This document shows, piece by piece, positions 26,536 through 39,265 of a DNA stretch of 64,000 bases. Position 1 is the stretch's first letter, and each line of letters begins with the position of its first letter. The notes below the pieces were generated by a model that was not told the origin of the DNA, ran no database searches, and was given only the letters and a program-made list of their open reading frames with translations. The stretch lies in assembly GCA_036873135.1 (NCBI GenBank), contig JAPTYO010000017.1:12338001-12402000 (forward strand), in the 5' to 3' direction. Made by a program: the position numbers and the translations under genes. This stretch comes from Clarkia xantiana subsp. parviflora. Lineage: Eukaryota > Streptophyta > Magnoliopsida > Myrtales > Onagraceae.

Positions 26536-27380
26536 GGATTGGTACAGGCACCAGCCAAGTGGCCTTTTACACCACACCTGAAACACGTTCGAGATTCCTC
26601 TCTACTTGTCTGTTTTGCTTGCCTTTTCTTGCCACCAGATTGCTTGCGTTTGAACTTTCTCTGAGGTTTTTGAGCCATGGACTTGTCAGCCTTGTTCTAA
26701 AGGCCTTTGCCTCTCCTCTTGCGCTTACCCATTTGCTCAACTGGTATGGAGGATGCAATATGCATTTCCGATCTAGGGTTTTCAGCCCTGAGACGATCCT
26801 CCTCTAGCTCGAGATGAACTCGCACTTTCTCGAGGTTATTGAGTTGAGTGGCATGGGTAAGGTGCATTTTCATGTTATTCCAAGAGTCAGGCAAAGAACG
26901 GATCACGCATTGGACTTTCTGTTCATCAGACAGTTCTCCTGCCTCCTTGAGTTCAGCAAGCATGTTAGACATATGTCTAATATGCTCCTTCATCGTATGC
27001 TTGGGATTCATCTTGTAGGAGTCTAAAGAGATGTTTAATAATCGCTTCTGGGATGTGGTGTATACATCAAACCCTGCCTTAAGACCATCCCAGAGGTCAA
27101 TGGCAGACTCCAGGTGATCATACCCATAGAGTATGTCATCCTCCAGCATCGACAACAAGGCGGAACGCATTTCCAGATCATTAGCATCCCATTCATCATG
27201 GAATTCCTTCTGATCTTCCGTGAGGTATCCCTCCGGCCTGACATGTTTTGTAGTCAGATGCTCCGAACCCTTCATTTCAGTAATTACCATCTTGGCACGC
27301 TTATTCCAAATCTTATAATTATTTCCATTCAGTCTAACTCCTTTGTTCATTTGGGAGATGACATTGCTGATCGCAGCCAT
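26536..27380 (-). CDS. Copia element B gag with CCHC zinc knuckle (remnant ORF)
   Basis: The minus-strand ORF from ATG 27380 runs 227 codons to 26697. It starts MAAISNVISQMNKG and contains FDVYTTSQKRLLNISLDSYK and MKEHIRHMSNMLAELKEAGE, typical of UBN2-type copia Gag. In another frame after the stop, a zinc knuckle CFRCGVKGHLAGAC lies at about 26538-26580, so the original Gag was longer and has been frameshifted or stopped at about 26697. Gag packages element RNA in virus-like particles. Its N-terminal half looks unlike the gag of element A despite the shared leader and pol. Confidence 0.85.
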
Positions 27381-29078
27381 TGATACTCATACATTGATAA
27401 TCATGCATAATCAGGGAGACAATAGCATTTTGAGAAAGAATTGCATACATCAGATATCTATTAAGATGGAATACGAAAAACAATGATTCATCAGCCATCT
27501 AAACCAACCGACCGTCAGTAAACCGAGTGAAGGGGGTCCGTGAAAGAGTTCACATTACCGTCGTCTTCAATCCAATAGTTCAGTCTCTTAAAACGGTTTT
27601 ATTCGAAAATTACTGGACGGGAACTTTAAAATAAGCATACCCGGTCTTGACTTTCCCAAGGCCCTTTTGTATTTGAAAAATATTCCAATGAACTTACGCA
27701 TGCATATACAATTCTACTTCACAAGTAAATCATCATAGCAAGCCAAATTCATCATCCAAACCACACATCATGCATACGCGTCATGCGTCTAATGTTCCGA
27801 GGAACTCATGCTAGCATATATATAATTCTACTTTCTAATTAAACTATAACATGCAGCTACATCCTCAACATACGTGTCATACATGAAACTTCCACATCAA
27901 ACATGCATATTTGGCGACTGGCTTTTGTTTTTAAAGCATTTTAAAATATTAGGGGATGACTTGCAATTCATGCTTACAATTAATCATGTGTGTTTCTAGA
28001 AATGAATCCTATGCAATCACAACCATCACAACATGTTTGTCCTAATGCGCAAACCATATATTTAACCAGGGCTCTGCCCCCAACATCCAGCTAGCTAGAC
28101 ATAGTCAAGACAACAGTTCTAATAAATATATGTGACAAAAAGTAAACAATTGCAATTCAGCCCTCTAATTAATCCAGTCCCTAAATCACGCATTTCCGAG
28201 ATCCGTCCCCATAATCGAAACTAGGCATTAAGGTTTAATAAAAAAACGTGAAAATTTTAAACCTAGCACTGTGTAGACTATTTCAAGTTCGAAAACATTT
28301 GGATTTTAAAACTTGACCATCCCATTTTATTAATTGACTTGAATTCGATTTTGAAAAATCCGGTTCGGTTCAGTCAATTTCGGTTCAACCCAGTTCGGTT
28401 CGGTCCCATAAATCCGATGCAGGTTCAGTCCGGTTTTATTTAAAATTTGGTTCGGTCCGAACCAGTTCAATAGAATAGGATTTCGGTTCGGTTCAACACT
28501 CAAAATCGTTTCGGTTATGTCCACTTAGTTACCCCGGTTCGATCCGACCAGACCTGACTAAGTCGAACCGATTAAGAAAACCCGGTTTGGTTTAATCCGC
28601 TCCGGTTTTGAAAATTGGACCGGCCCACTAAACCCTTAGGGTTCGGCCGAAATAAGTCTTGTCGGCTAAGTAGGGTTTTAAAGTTCACTAAAAACTTAAC
28701 TTAGCCACGAAGAATTATTAACTATGTAAAATAATTTCCAGTATTGCATATATATATATATTGTCAAGATTCTATCTATAAGATGTGAATCAATCAACAA
28801 TATATATATACATATATACATTTTGGCCATACTATATATGTATATATATATGTTTATTTTCAATATATTTAATAGGGAAACAAATATATTGACAATAGAT
28901 TTCTTAATCTTTTAGGTAATTTAATCTAACAATAATATATTTATCTCTATAAATTAGCTAGATATATTGATAGTTATATATATTTCTATATATTAATGTG
29001 AACATATCCAAATATTTCTAATTATAGATATATAGTCACCTTTAATAAAAATCAAAATATGGTAAACAATATTATATG
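27381..29078 (-). mobile_element. Leader of copia element B, proximal part
   Basis: This is non-coding leader upstream of gag and parallels 10078-11760. It includes a block rich in GGTTCGG/CCGGTT (about 28350-28600) and AT-rich microsatellite stretches. It is split at 29078 by Gypsy element C and resumes at 36995. Confidence 0.8.
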
Positions 29079-30296
29079 TGTCGGACCTAAAATCTGACCT
29101 AAGGCGATATACGTTTTGAAAACGTGCAATTTTGAAAGAGTCGCCACTAGCTAATTACGGCTAACTAGAAACCTAAATTACATAGGTAAATAACGAATCA
29201 AATACCTAAGCACATTAATCGGTCTACGATCCAAGATTTGAGTCCGGGGGTTCCGTTACTAATTAAGAAAAAATATTTTTCTAATTACGCCATTTCGGTA
29301 CTTAATTAACCTATTTGCCAATTTTAAAATTTAAATATGTGTTACATCGAATTAATCTAACGATATCAGAAAATAAACTAACACTCATGCGAAAAATATT
29401 ATTAACGACAAATATAAGCTCTAAAAAAATACTATTACACATCTAAAACTATCTAATTAACATGATTTAATAATAAATATAAATAACAGAAAATAAACAC
29501 AAAATAATTAAATAATTAAGCAAATAATATATAAATAAATAAATAAATAAATAAAATTGGTAGGAAATCACCTCACATGGGAGGTATTGACAAGAGCGGC
29601 GCCGGAAAATCTGATCCCGGCAACAGCAGCGGTGGCGGGTGGGTCCGGACGGCAGCAGGCAGGCGGCACCAGCAGGGACGGCGGGCGGCGGCGCGAGCTT
29701 CCTTCACGGCACGGACGGGCGGCGTTGACAGCAGCATTAGCAGCGGGCACCGGTGATGCCAGGCGGGCGAAAAAGAGCGGCAGCGGGCGGTGCCTTGGCC
29801 TGACCGGGACGGCTGCGGGAGGAGCGGCGCGATTCAGTGGTCTTGGCGGCGACGGGCGAGTCTGCCGGAGCTCCGGCGAACTGGAGGTGCAGTCACAGGC
29901 GGGAGGGGAAAAAAATTAATCAAGCACGAATTTCGAGAAATAATAATATTTTATTCCGATTTTTTTTCTGTGTGTTTTACATTGATACTAGGTACCTTTT
30001 TATAGCTAAATTAGGTCTCAATATTAGGAAAACACATTTACCTAAATATACACATTAATTATTCCGAAAATTACATATATATATATATTTAGGAAAATTC
30101 TCATAAATATATAATATATATTTTCTGAATATTACATGATATTTAATGCATATATACTATCCTAATTTAAGCTAAACCTATTTTTAGCAACCCTGTGACC
30201 TTCTATGTTTAAATATTTCCTTTTTTAAACGCGTTACACATAACATTTTTTAACGTGTTATATACGTGTCACGCGTACCAAAATTAGGTGTTTACA
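29079..30296 (-). mobile_element. 3' LTR of element C
   Basis: Minus strand TGTAAACACCTAATTTTGG to GGTCCGACA, 1218 bp. A TATA box, TAGCTATAAAAAGG, is near 29995-30008. A GC-rich block at 29580-29910 lies downstream of it. Relative to the 5' LTR it lacks about 110 bp near 29450. Confidence 0.93.
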
Positions 30297-30429
30297 GCTT
30301 GCCTCTCTTTGGACGGACTCCCGTAGAATGCATTCGAGGGGGCTTGTCCAAAGACGAGTAAACACTAATTTTGGCTAGGAAGTATATATTCTTCCGGGTC
30401 TTCAAGTCTCCAAGGTAGCCTTTGACTTT

Positions 30430-31310
30430 ATTGACGATGCGAAAAAAAAAAAAAAAAATTAATCTTCCGTTGGCGGTGCCCCTGTTGACAGTGCCTCCAT
30501 TGGTAGCGCAGAAAAGTAAAGCCTTGGTCGGCGGTGCCCCTGTTGGCGGTGCCTACGTTGGCGTGCGGAAAATAGAACCTCCGTCGACGGTGCCCCTGTT
30601 GGCGGTGCCTCCATTGGTAGTGCAGAAAATAGAACCTCCGTCGGCGGTGCCCCTGTTGGCGGTGCCTCCATTGGTAGTGCAGAAAGTAAAGCCTCCAGTG
30701 GCGCGCAAAAAATTAAAGCCTCCAGTGGCGTGCAGAAAAGTAAAGCCTCCAGTGGCATGCGGAAAAGTAAAGCCTCCAGTGGCGTGCGGAAAAGTAAAGC
30801 CTCCAGTGGCGTGCGGAAAAGTAAAGCCTCCAGTGGCGTGCAGTAAAATAAAATCTTGATCGACGATGCCTACAGTGGCGAGCGACAAGAAAAAGCCTCC
30901 AGCGGCGTGCAATAAAGTAAAACCTTTAGTCGATGACGCCTCCAGTGGCGAGCGATAAGGAAAAGCCTCCAGTGGCGTGTATCGGAGAAGTGCCTCTAGT
31001 GGCGTCCGTTGGAGAAGTGCCTCTAGTGGCGTGACTTGCGAAGGCTGAATACTAAGGCTTCGTTCGTCGGGGGTGACTCTCAGAAAGCTGGAAAACTTCA
31101 GATCCTGATTGTCGGTTGTGACTTGTAGGAACAGACTGTAACAGTCCTACTCATCATTGAATGGTGACTCGCGAGACAAGACTGTAACCGTCCCGTCTGC
31201 CGTGAATTTGACTCGTAGGAACAGACTGTAACAGTCCTACTCATCCTTGGAATGCGCCTGCAAGAGCAGACTGTAACCATCTCGCTTGCCGTGAAGTTGA
31301 CTTGGAAAAC
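30430..31310. repeat. GC-rich tandem arrays in the 3' part of element C
   Basis: About 30459-30690 holds units of roughly 60 bp (CGGTGCCCCTGTTGGCGGTG core). About 30690-30900 holds about seven units of about 27 bp (GCCTCCAGTGGCGTGCGGAAAA), and a looser array of ACAGACTGTAACAGTCCTAC follows to about 31300. Open frames in all directions reflect periodicity, not genes. Confidence 0.85.
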
Positions 31311-33124
31311 GTTGTACCGTAGATAAGACCCAGGCGCACGAATGTTTGTCCCTAATTTTTTCCTAAATTGCGCATGGTGCGACAACTTAGCGGGATCTTT
31401 CTCTTTTTTTTCTCTTCCTTTTTTTTTTTGAGAATTTCTTTTTCTCTCCTTTTGCCACGGTCGATTGAGAGATTTCCGACCGTGCCCCTCGGTTTTTTTA
31501 TTTTCTCTCATTTTGCCATGATTGCAATTTCTGAACTTGCAACTATGCCTCTCATTTCCTGATTTTGCCTAGGTCGCCCTTTCGGGTTTTCAACCTAGCG
31601 GAAGCACTCTTTATTTGGTAGCTGTTTAAAGGGTGGCTATGGACCTATCTTTATTTTCCTCATTGGCTGTTGCGGAAGCTCTTTTTTAGTATCCAATTTC
31701 GGGTTGACTGTGGCCCGTTATTTATTCTCGATGCGGGAGTATTTGTAGCCATTAGGAGGGTGACTGTGGCCCTTCATTCCTCGTCTCTGATCCGGGAAAC
31801 ACTCTTTGTATGTAACCATTTTGAGGGTGGTTGTGGCCCTTTCACTTAATATCCGTCATCGATGTTCCGGGATCGCTCTTTTGACTGTAGCCGTTTGACG
31901 GACGGCTGTGACCCTTTCTTTTATTTTCCCGCCCTCACCGGGTTCGCGGGATCACTCTTTTTGTGTAGCCATTTTTTGAAGGGTGGTTGTGGCCCTTTCT
32001 TTGTAGTCGTTTTAGGGACAACTACGACCATTTTATCTCCTCACTGCTCTCACAAAATTTGCATGAGCACTCTCTTTATTTTTATCGATAGTCAATTAAA
32101 GGGCGGCTGTGACCCTAAAGAAAATTATTTTTTTAGCTTTTTTTTTTTTTGCTTTTTTTTTGCCCTTTTCTTTTTTTTTTTTTGCTTTTTTTGAAAAAGA
32201 AAATTTAACCAAAATAATTAACAATAATTATGTACATGCCCCTAGTGGCAGATTGAAAATTACAAATTCTCGGAACTTCTTCTAGAGAATGACTCAGTTG
32301 ATTGAGTAAAAAAATGTCGGTCGTGTCGCCCTGGATTGACCCTACGACCGATGGATGACATAGGCAATGATTTATTCTCTCGGCTTCTCAAGTGCCACGG
32401 ATATTGATCAATCTCATCTTGGGATGCCTCCACAGTTAGCACTGATGAGTTTAGACTTCGCCGCGTAACGAATGTATGACTTGGTTGAGGATCCCACATG
32501 GATGACGTGGAGTTTGGCCAGGCAGGCCACACATGAATTTTTTTTGAAATATCTGGGACAAACTCGGCGCTTGACCTCAGAAAGGTCGGCGATCAAAGGG
32601 TCGTACGTGAGATGTCCTCTTCAGGGGCCTTGAATTGGATGATTATCCGATCTGTTGCATGTTCCGTCTTTTTCTTCATATGGCGGTTGTGCTTGATCTG
32701 AACGGGATATGTCACTTGGTTGTCACTGACCAGTTTGGACGTCACCGTAAAATGGATGTACGGCTTGATTCGAGAAGGTGCATGTATTCCCTGTATGGAG
32801 ATTTTGATCACTGGGTGATTTGAATCCTTCATCGGCCGCCTTTATGGATTTGGTAGTCCATGACTTTATTTTTTTGAATGCTTTGTTAGGAACATCGACT
32901 CAAGAAAACACTGAATTTTCAATCGACTTGCATCATTCCTAAAAAAAAAAGAAAACCAATTAAACAAACTCAAATATAGGGATTTATTTATATTGATTAG
33001 ATCATGACAATATCCATCTTTCCTATGCGGGGCTCATGATCTTGCCGCGCAAGGAGTACATAACTGAAAAGTTTATTCATTGCTAAAAAAACGGATGTAA
33101 CGCTAAGAGGTTTTTCGAGAGAAA
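31311..33124 (-). mobile_element. Non-coding 3' region of element C where pol would be expected
   Basis: A degenerate repeat (GTAGCCATTTTGAGGGTGGTTGTGGCCC-like) recurs about every 70-100 bp from 31620 to 32120. Between 32220 and 32860, minus-strand ORFs of 60-90 codons have no domain I can name. No conserved Gypsy pol motif was found. Confidence 0.65.
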
Positions 33125-34597
33125 TCATGTGGACGAGGTCGAAGGGGTGTTGGAGTCAGCCGACGGAACTGCGTTAAGAATCAAAAGCTTATGGTCAATG
33201 AGATCCTGGATCCTATGCCTCAGACGCGAGCAATCCTCAGTTGAGTGACCAAATATCCCCATGTGAAATTCACACTTCGAGTTTGGATCATTGTTGGGTA
33301 TCCTTGAAGTAGTCTTCCAAACCTCAGGACCAATGAGACCCTGAGCAAGTGCTTTCTGATATACTTCGGCGGCCGATACTGGTAAGGGTGTGAATTTCCT
33401 AGACTCCCGCATCTTGTTCATACCCCGGTTTTCAGGTCCACCCACAACGGGGGTTTGCGGAGCTTCTGTCTGGTAGACTGCACCTACCGTTGCGTCTTTG
33501 GATGACCAGTTCTTGGTGCCTCCCCTTTTGGTTCTATCCTCTTGTTGACTCATGAAGGGATCTTCAAGTTTTCCAGTTCGAATTCCATGCTCTACCATTT
33601 CTCTGGATTTCACCAAATCAGCGAAGTTGCCTGAAACATGCCCTAACAAATGGGAGTAATATGCCCATTTAAGAGTGTCGATGAACATGGACACCGCTTC
33701 TGCGTCTTCCAGTGGTGGTCGGACTCCATCGGCTTTCTCTCTCCAAGCCTGCATATAGCTTCTAAATGATTGCCCCCCTTCCATCTCCATGCTTTGGAGG
33801 TCTATGCGGGTCGGAGCTGTATCCAAGTTGAACTTATACTGGCGAACGAAAGTGTTAGCCATCTCTTCCCACGTAGAAATGTCACCGGCTTTCAAGTTGG
33901 CGAACCAAACCAAAGCCGCTCCCTTCAAGCTTTCCTGGAATGTCTGGATTAAGAATTTCTCATACTTCCGGTAAGGGGCCATCTTTGTGAGGTAAATCCG
34001 CAAATGGACAATGGGATTACCGGTGCCATCATACTTCTCAAAGTCGGGGACTTTGAATTTCTCCGGTCTTGACATGTCGGGGAAAAGGCATAGGTCGGAG
34101 TAACCAATGCCTCCATACTGCTCAAGTCCGGATAAAACCTTCATCTTTTCCTCCATTTTCTTCAAGCGGCGGTCCTGTTCGGATTCGATGACAGGTGATG
34201 ATGTGACTGCACTTGTGCCGATTGCACCTCCCTGGTTAACATGCCCATATATTACTGTCGGTTTCGGAAGGACATGCGACTTTGATGCGGATTGATCAGG
34301 AATGACCAAAACAGGGGGTTGGTCATGAGGAAGGCCCACCGTGGCATCGGGAAGCACGGTGGTAGATGGCTTTGTAGGTCCTGTATTCGCCACAGGTGTT
34401 GTGGAGGATTCCGGACTCGAGGTCTCTGTCAGCAAGGCCGGTTTTAGAGTATTGATGGTTGATCGAGCGTCGAGGAGTTCCATGATGCGCTCCATGTTTG
34501 CCGACATGGATGCCATATCCTGATGCATTTTAGCATTAGCCGTCTCGATATCGGCTATTCGTTCCTCTTGTTGCTGGATCTTCTGAGCGTCCTCCAT
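33125..34597 (-). CDS. Gypsy-type Gag of element C, intact
   Basis: An uninterrupted 490-codon ORF starts MEDAQKIQQQEERI. Its first 60 residues are a heptad-rich coiled coil, followed by a Ser/Thr/Pro-rich linker. Then comes the capsid domain typical of plant Ty3/Gypsy Gag (about residues 175-350: FKVPDFEKYDGTGNP, FQESLKGAALVWF, WEEMANTFVRQYKFN, GQSFRSYMQAWREKA). The C-terminus has HMGIFGHSTEDCSRLRHRI, resembling a degenerate knuckle. The encoded capsid would assemble around element RNA. The intact frame contrasts with the missing pol and suggests recent insertion or selection for a gag-only life style. Confidence 0.93.
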   Translation of the reverse strand: MEDAQKIQQQEERIADIETANAKMHQDMASMSANMERIMELLDARSTINTLKPALLTETSSPESSTTPVANTGPTKPSTTVLPDATVGLPHDQPPVLVIPDQSASKSHVLPKPTVIYGHVNQGGAIGTSAVTSSPVIESEQDRRLKKMEEKMKVLSGLEQYGGIGYSDLCLFPDMSRPEKFKVPDFEKYDGTGNPIVHLRIYLTKMAPYRKYEKFLIQTFQESLKGAALVWFANLKAGDISTWEEMANTFVRQYKFNLDTAPTRIDLQSMEMEGGQSFRSYMQAWREKADGVRPPLEDAEAVSMFIDTLKWAYYSHLLGHVSGNFADLVKSREMVEHGIRTGKLEDPFMSQQEDRTKRGGTKNWSSKDATVGAVYQTEAPQTPVVGGPENRGMNKMRESRKFTPLPVSAAEVYQKALAQGLIGPEVWKTTSRIPNNDPNSKCEFHMGIFGHSTEDCSRLRHRIQDLIDHKLLILNAVPSADSNTPSTSST

Positions 34598-35668
34598 GTT
34601 AGTGGTTTGTCGCGTGATGGCCAGTAATACCTACAACAAAAAATGTGATATTCAGAATATGGAACACAAGATATCATGCATGATCGTTTTGAAAGTAATG
34701 TGTGATTCAACTCATCATCTTTTGAAAAAATGCTTTGTAAAATATATTTCTAAGACACTTTAAACAACTCGGAACTCGGTCAATGAGCGTCGAGTACTTG
34801 CCCCATAATCCGAGCGATGGTAATGCAACAAGGTTTTTCAAAATGGATCTGATTTTTACCACTTGTTCGGATTTTGGAACGAGCACTTAACCCTGACGTT
34901 TCTATTTTGAACGATTACAGCACTCCACTCTATGCGGTATTTCTTCAATAGTTTCGCTCTGCGTCCGTCATGCTGGTCCGAACCTGGTCAATGCCAGCCT
35001 TGAAAAATGGAAGGGGGGTGATACAAGGACAATTGTGCAGTCGTTTCATTCTTACCAAAAATAGTGTGTAAAGCGTTTTAGAAACGACAATTTGAATGAC
35101 ACATTTTTTGAGAAAATATGATGCATGCTTGTAACGTAAATTTCCATTAATACGCGTTATACAATTACATATGGTACAAAAAATAACGATTACATCGAGA
35201 CCCATGTCCTATATATCTAGGGGTCGAGAACAATTAGAAAAAGAACACACGCAAGTATGCATAGCGGCAGGATCGAAGCTTCAGGTGTGTGTTTTTGCTT
35301 TGTTAAACAAGGTAGGCTCCACTGATAGGTTCCCGACAAGGTGGTTTCCTCACCCCATCATAGGGATCACAGGACCTTCACAAGCGAGTGGAGTCCTTCC
35401 GGCGGCTCGGCCGCGCGGTCGTACCCTTAATAACTCTCCGGGGCTCCTAGTTGCCCTGAGTTTTAGGCATTTTGGAGATTATTCTAAAGTGGTGTGTTTG
35501 CGGGTTCAACAAAGAAACATAAGTTAGTAAAATAAAAAGTTCCGCACCTATCACATAAAAACCCAAAGTTAGAATAACAGAGTTATACACAAATAAACTA
35601 AAAAATGGAAAATAAGAAAATATACAAAGCCCGAACCCTCTAAGTTTTCCCCAGCAGAGTCGCCAAAT
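34598..35668 (-). mobile_element. 5' leader and primer-binding site of element C
   Basis: The primer-binding site TGGCGACTCTGCTGGGGA lies just left of the 5' LTR (about 35648-35665, minus strand). A leader of about 1 kb contains a segment (35300-35480) that is the reverse complement of 63310-63500 in element D, which shows C and D belong to one family. The leader is non-coding. Confidence 0.85.
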
Positions 35669-36994
35669 TGTCGGACCTAAAATCTGACCTAAGGCGATAT
35701 ACGTTTTGAAAACATGCAATTTTGAAAGAGTCGCCACTAGCTAATTACGGCTAACTAGAAACCTAACTCACCTAGGTAAATAACGAATCAAATACCTAAG
35801 CACATTAATCGGTCTACGATCCAAGATTTGAATCCGGGGGTTCCGTTACGAATTAAGAAAAAATATTTTTCTAACTACGCCCTTTCGGTACTTAATTAAC
35901 CTATTTGCCAATTTTAAAATTTAAATATGCGTTACATCGAATTAATCTAACGATATCAGAAACTAAACTAACCCTCATGCGAAAAATATTATTAACGACA
36001 AATATAAGCTCTAAAAAAATACTATTACACATCTAAAACTCCTAATTGAGATAAAATCTAATAAAATCAAGCATGCTCAAAATCATGATATAATTTAATA
36101 AATATACGTCCTACACATATATACATACAGTAAAACATGTTATCTAATTAATCTACATCCAAACTATTTAATTAACATGATTTAATAATAAATATAAATA
36201 ACAGAAAATAAACACAAAATAATTAAATAATTAAGCAAATAATAAATAAATAAATAAAAAATTGGTAGGAAATCACCTCGCATGGGAGGTATTGACAACA
36301 GCGGCACCGGCAGATCTGACCCCGGCAACAGCAGCGGTGGCGGGTGGGTCCGGACGGCAGCAGGCGGCACCAGCAGGGACGGCGGGCGGCGGCGCGAGCT
36401 TCCTTCACTGCACGGACGGGCGGCGTTGACAGCAGCAATAGCTGCGGGCGCCGGTGATGCCAGGCGGGCGAAAAAGAGCGGCAGCGGGCGGTGCCTTGGC
36501 CTGACCGGGACGGCTGCGGGCGGAGTGGCGCGATTCAGTGGTCTTGGCGGCGACGGGCGAATCTGCCGGAGCTCCGGCGAACTGGAGGTGCAGTCACAGG
36601 CGGGAGGGAAAAAAAATAAATCAAGCACGAATTTCGAGAAATAATAATATTTTATTCTGATTTTTTTCTGTGTGTTTTACGTTGATACTAGGTACCTTTT
36701 TATAGCTAAATTAGGTCTCAATATTAGGAAAACACATTTACCTAAATATACACATTAATTATTCCGAAAATTACATATATATATATTTATGAAAATTGTC
36801 ATAAATATATAATATATATTTTCTGAATATTACATGATATTTAATGCATATATACTATCCTAATTTAAGCTAAACTTATTTTTAGCAACCCTGTGACCTT
36901 CTATGTTTAAATATTTCCTTTTTTAAACGCGTTACACATAACATTTTTGAACGTGTTATATACGTGTCACGCGTACCAAAATTAGGTGTTTACA
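35669..36994 (-). mobile_element. 5' LTR of element C
   Basis: 1326 bp, very similar to the 3' LTR apart from the extra stretch near 36040-36160. The TATA box TAGCTATAAAAAGG is near 36695-36710 on the minus strand. Confidence 0.93.
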
Positions 36995-37353
36995 ATATGT
37001 GTATATTTCGGCCGAATTATTCAAAACTTGGGGCCTAAGAAATTAAAAAATTTACCTATCAATTTCCATAGGGTTCGGCCGAAACACTAATTGGAAACAA
37101 GTGGTCAAATTTCAAGATCAAATTTTACTAAAATCTACAATCCAATGTTTGATTTTTTTTTATAAAAGTCACATTTTTCTTGAAGATCATGAACATCAAA
37201 TTTTACTAAGAACATCATGAAAATTTCGGCACTAACAATTATTAAAATCGGAAATTCTAAATTTTCACTATTCAAACTTTCGGCCAACATTGTTAAAAAA
37301 CAAGAACACCAATTTATCAAAATCATGAACTCCTAACACAAGCTCTGATACCA
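36995..37353 (-). mobile_element. Leader of copia element B, distal part, with primer-binding site
   Basis: The B leader resumes after element C (AATATGTGTATATTTCGGCCG). It ends at the primer-binding site TGGTATCAGAGC (minus strand, 37342-37353), which matches initiator Met tRNA and is the usual plant copia primer. Confidence 0.9.
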
Positions 37354-37354
37354 C

Positions 37355-37951
37355 TGTAGGATTACGGGGCTAAATACTACGGGAACATTAACAAGGTACA
37401 TGTTAGTAATCACTATTACGCAACGGAAGATGTGCACATACCTTAAACATTTTCCGTAGTCCCAAGATCATGTTGAGTGAGTTCTCGATCCACCGGACGG
37501 AACCCGTAGAGGTTCTTGTTAAGGAAGCCCTACGCGGTGTAGTCCCCACAACAAAGCCTCTGATCGATTCTTGGCAGGGACAGATCTCCGGAGTGTTTTG
37601 CTCAAAGCAAATTGGCACACCCTTGGTGTTGGTGAGGTTCAGCCGAATATGGTGTTTAGGGATGAAGGTTTTTCTCTCAAATTGCCACAAATGAGGAATT
37701 GTGAATTACCCTAATAAAATCCCTAACACTCCTTATTTATAGGAGGAGCGAAATGGACACAAGTCCACTTTTCCCTCTCCTAATTTCGGTCGGCCTATGT
37801 TGTATAAAGGAGGCCCAATTTTGGGCCTCTCATGTCAATTGGGATTTGGGTAAAGCTCAATTTCCCTAATGTGAAATTTACCCAATTTCTTAGGTAACAT
37901 ATACATATTAATGGGCTTCCATTTACGGCGCCCAATCACCATATGCTAACA
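37355..37951 (-). mobile_element. 5' LTR of copia element B
   Basis: Minus strand TGTTAGCATATGG to CCGTAATCCTACA, 597 bp, related to the LTR of element A. A TATA box, CCTATAAATAAGG, is near 37731-37744 on the minus strand. Confidence 0.9.
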
Positions 37952-39265
37952 CCCCCCTTAGTGAGCATTTATCACTTATCCCTATGTCCATGCCCCCTTA
38001 GTAAGCATTGGATCATTATAAATTTTGGGATTTACTGTTGGGTAGGTCGCTCTTGATGTATTGCTTGATGTTACGTGGGATGCACTATTGATCGTTCATT
38101 CCTATGGTTGAAATACTGTTTGCTTTAAGGGATTGGTGGTGCTTCCTCACAATCATCATGATAAAGTCTTCCTCTAATGCTCCACCATGTCAATCTATTT
38201 GCATGGGTTATCATCCTCTTTATGGGGTATTTGTTTGTTATGTGCTCCGTCTCCGTGGTTTGCTGTGGTTGACAGTCTTCTTGTGTTTGATTGCTACTTC
38301 CTTGGCTTCCTTGAAGTTTCCTTACTTGCTTGTAAGGTGTGCTGGAGGTGATCCCCAGTTGCTTTTACTAGACATGACTTGGATTTTGAATATGTGGGGT
38401 TTGGGATTTGAAAGGTTTGCTCCAACCTCGCGTGAGGGTGGTGGTTTTGAAGTTGTTGTTTTGTTGTACCCATAGAGTATGCGCTCAGTTTTTGCGTTGA
38501 GGCTTTTTATATTTGACGGTGGGTGCTACTATCACATTCTCCTTGGAAATACTTCTTTTTGAATGACAAATGTCCTCTGTTTAATCGGACGAGTATCCCG
38601 CTTTGCCCCCGAGTTAAGCAAATCACTGTATCCTTTAATTGACTCTATGATTGTCAGATAAGAGTCTGATTATCCTTAGTTTGTATCTTTGATCTTTGAT
38701 GCTGCAGTTGTAGGAGTTCGTGAAATAGGGAGGGTGTCTTCATGGTGATAGAGCCTCGTGCTTGGCTAAACCGAGTATCGTTGAATCAAGGGTACGAGCC
38801 ATCTGATGAGGAGATAGAGTGTACTGGTTTTCTATATATGTTAAACTTTCTTCTGTGGGAATGATAGTCACCTTTGTGATATAGGGGTATGGTATCCTCC
38901 TTTGAGATATATGGACATGATAGCCATTGTTGAGACTTATGGGGATGATCCTCCTTTGAGATATATGGACATGATAACCCATGTTGATGTATAGTAGGGT
39001 GGTACCCTCCTTGGAGATATATGGACATAATAGCACATGTTGATGTATAGAGGGGTGGTACCCTCCTTTGAGATATATGGACATAATAGCTCATGTTGAT
39101 GTATAGAGGGTTGGTACCCTCCTTTGAGTTGTTGGATGCGGCTTTAGAATAGCCTTTTTAAATATGATTTCCCTTTGATTGAATGACTTACATTCCTATC
39201 TTGTTGGAAGGGTTGCCCTTTGGTTGGGGGACTTACTTCCCGTATCATGTTTGATGAGTTTCCCT
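37952..39265 (-). mobile_element. Internal region of family F with a 56-bp tandem array
   Basis: Non-coding retroelement DNA. About 38860-39125 holds roughly five copies of a 56-bp unit with the core GGTACCCTCCTTTGAGATATATGGACAT. TTTGCCCCCGAGTTAAG near 38600 echoes the polypurine-tract region of other F/E copies. Frames on the minus strand (YHPSIHQH-type repeats) only mirror the array. Confidence 0.65.

Larger units (their letters stand above)
29079..36994 (-). mobile_element. Gag-only Gypsy (Tat-like) retrotransposon C, complete with target duplication
   Basis: The element spans 7.9 kb with LTRs at both ends and ATATG duplicated at 29074-29078 and 36995-36999. Read on the minus strand it has: 5' LTR (35669-36994), primer site TGGCGACTCTGCTGGGGA, an untranslated leader, gag (33125-34597), a long non-coding part with several tandem arrays, a purine-rich tract (AAAGAGAGGCAAGC), and the 3' LTR. 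No protease, integrase or reverse transcriptase is recognisable, so it must depend on a related element. It inserted into the leader of copia B. Confidence 0.92.

Noticed and set aside
30422..30912. KVKPPVACG-repeat ORF and its antisense
   Set aside because: Period of the 27-bp array in element C. It could look like a repeat protein, but it lies in the 3' non-coding part of a retroelement and is open in several frames.
38740..39094. Minus-strand ORFs with repeated HISQRR / YISKEG
   Set aside because: Products of the 56-bp tandem array in family F.
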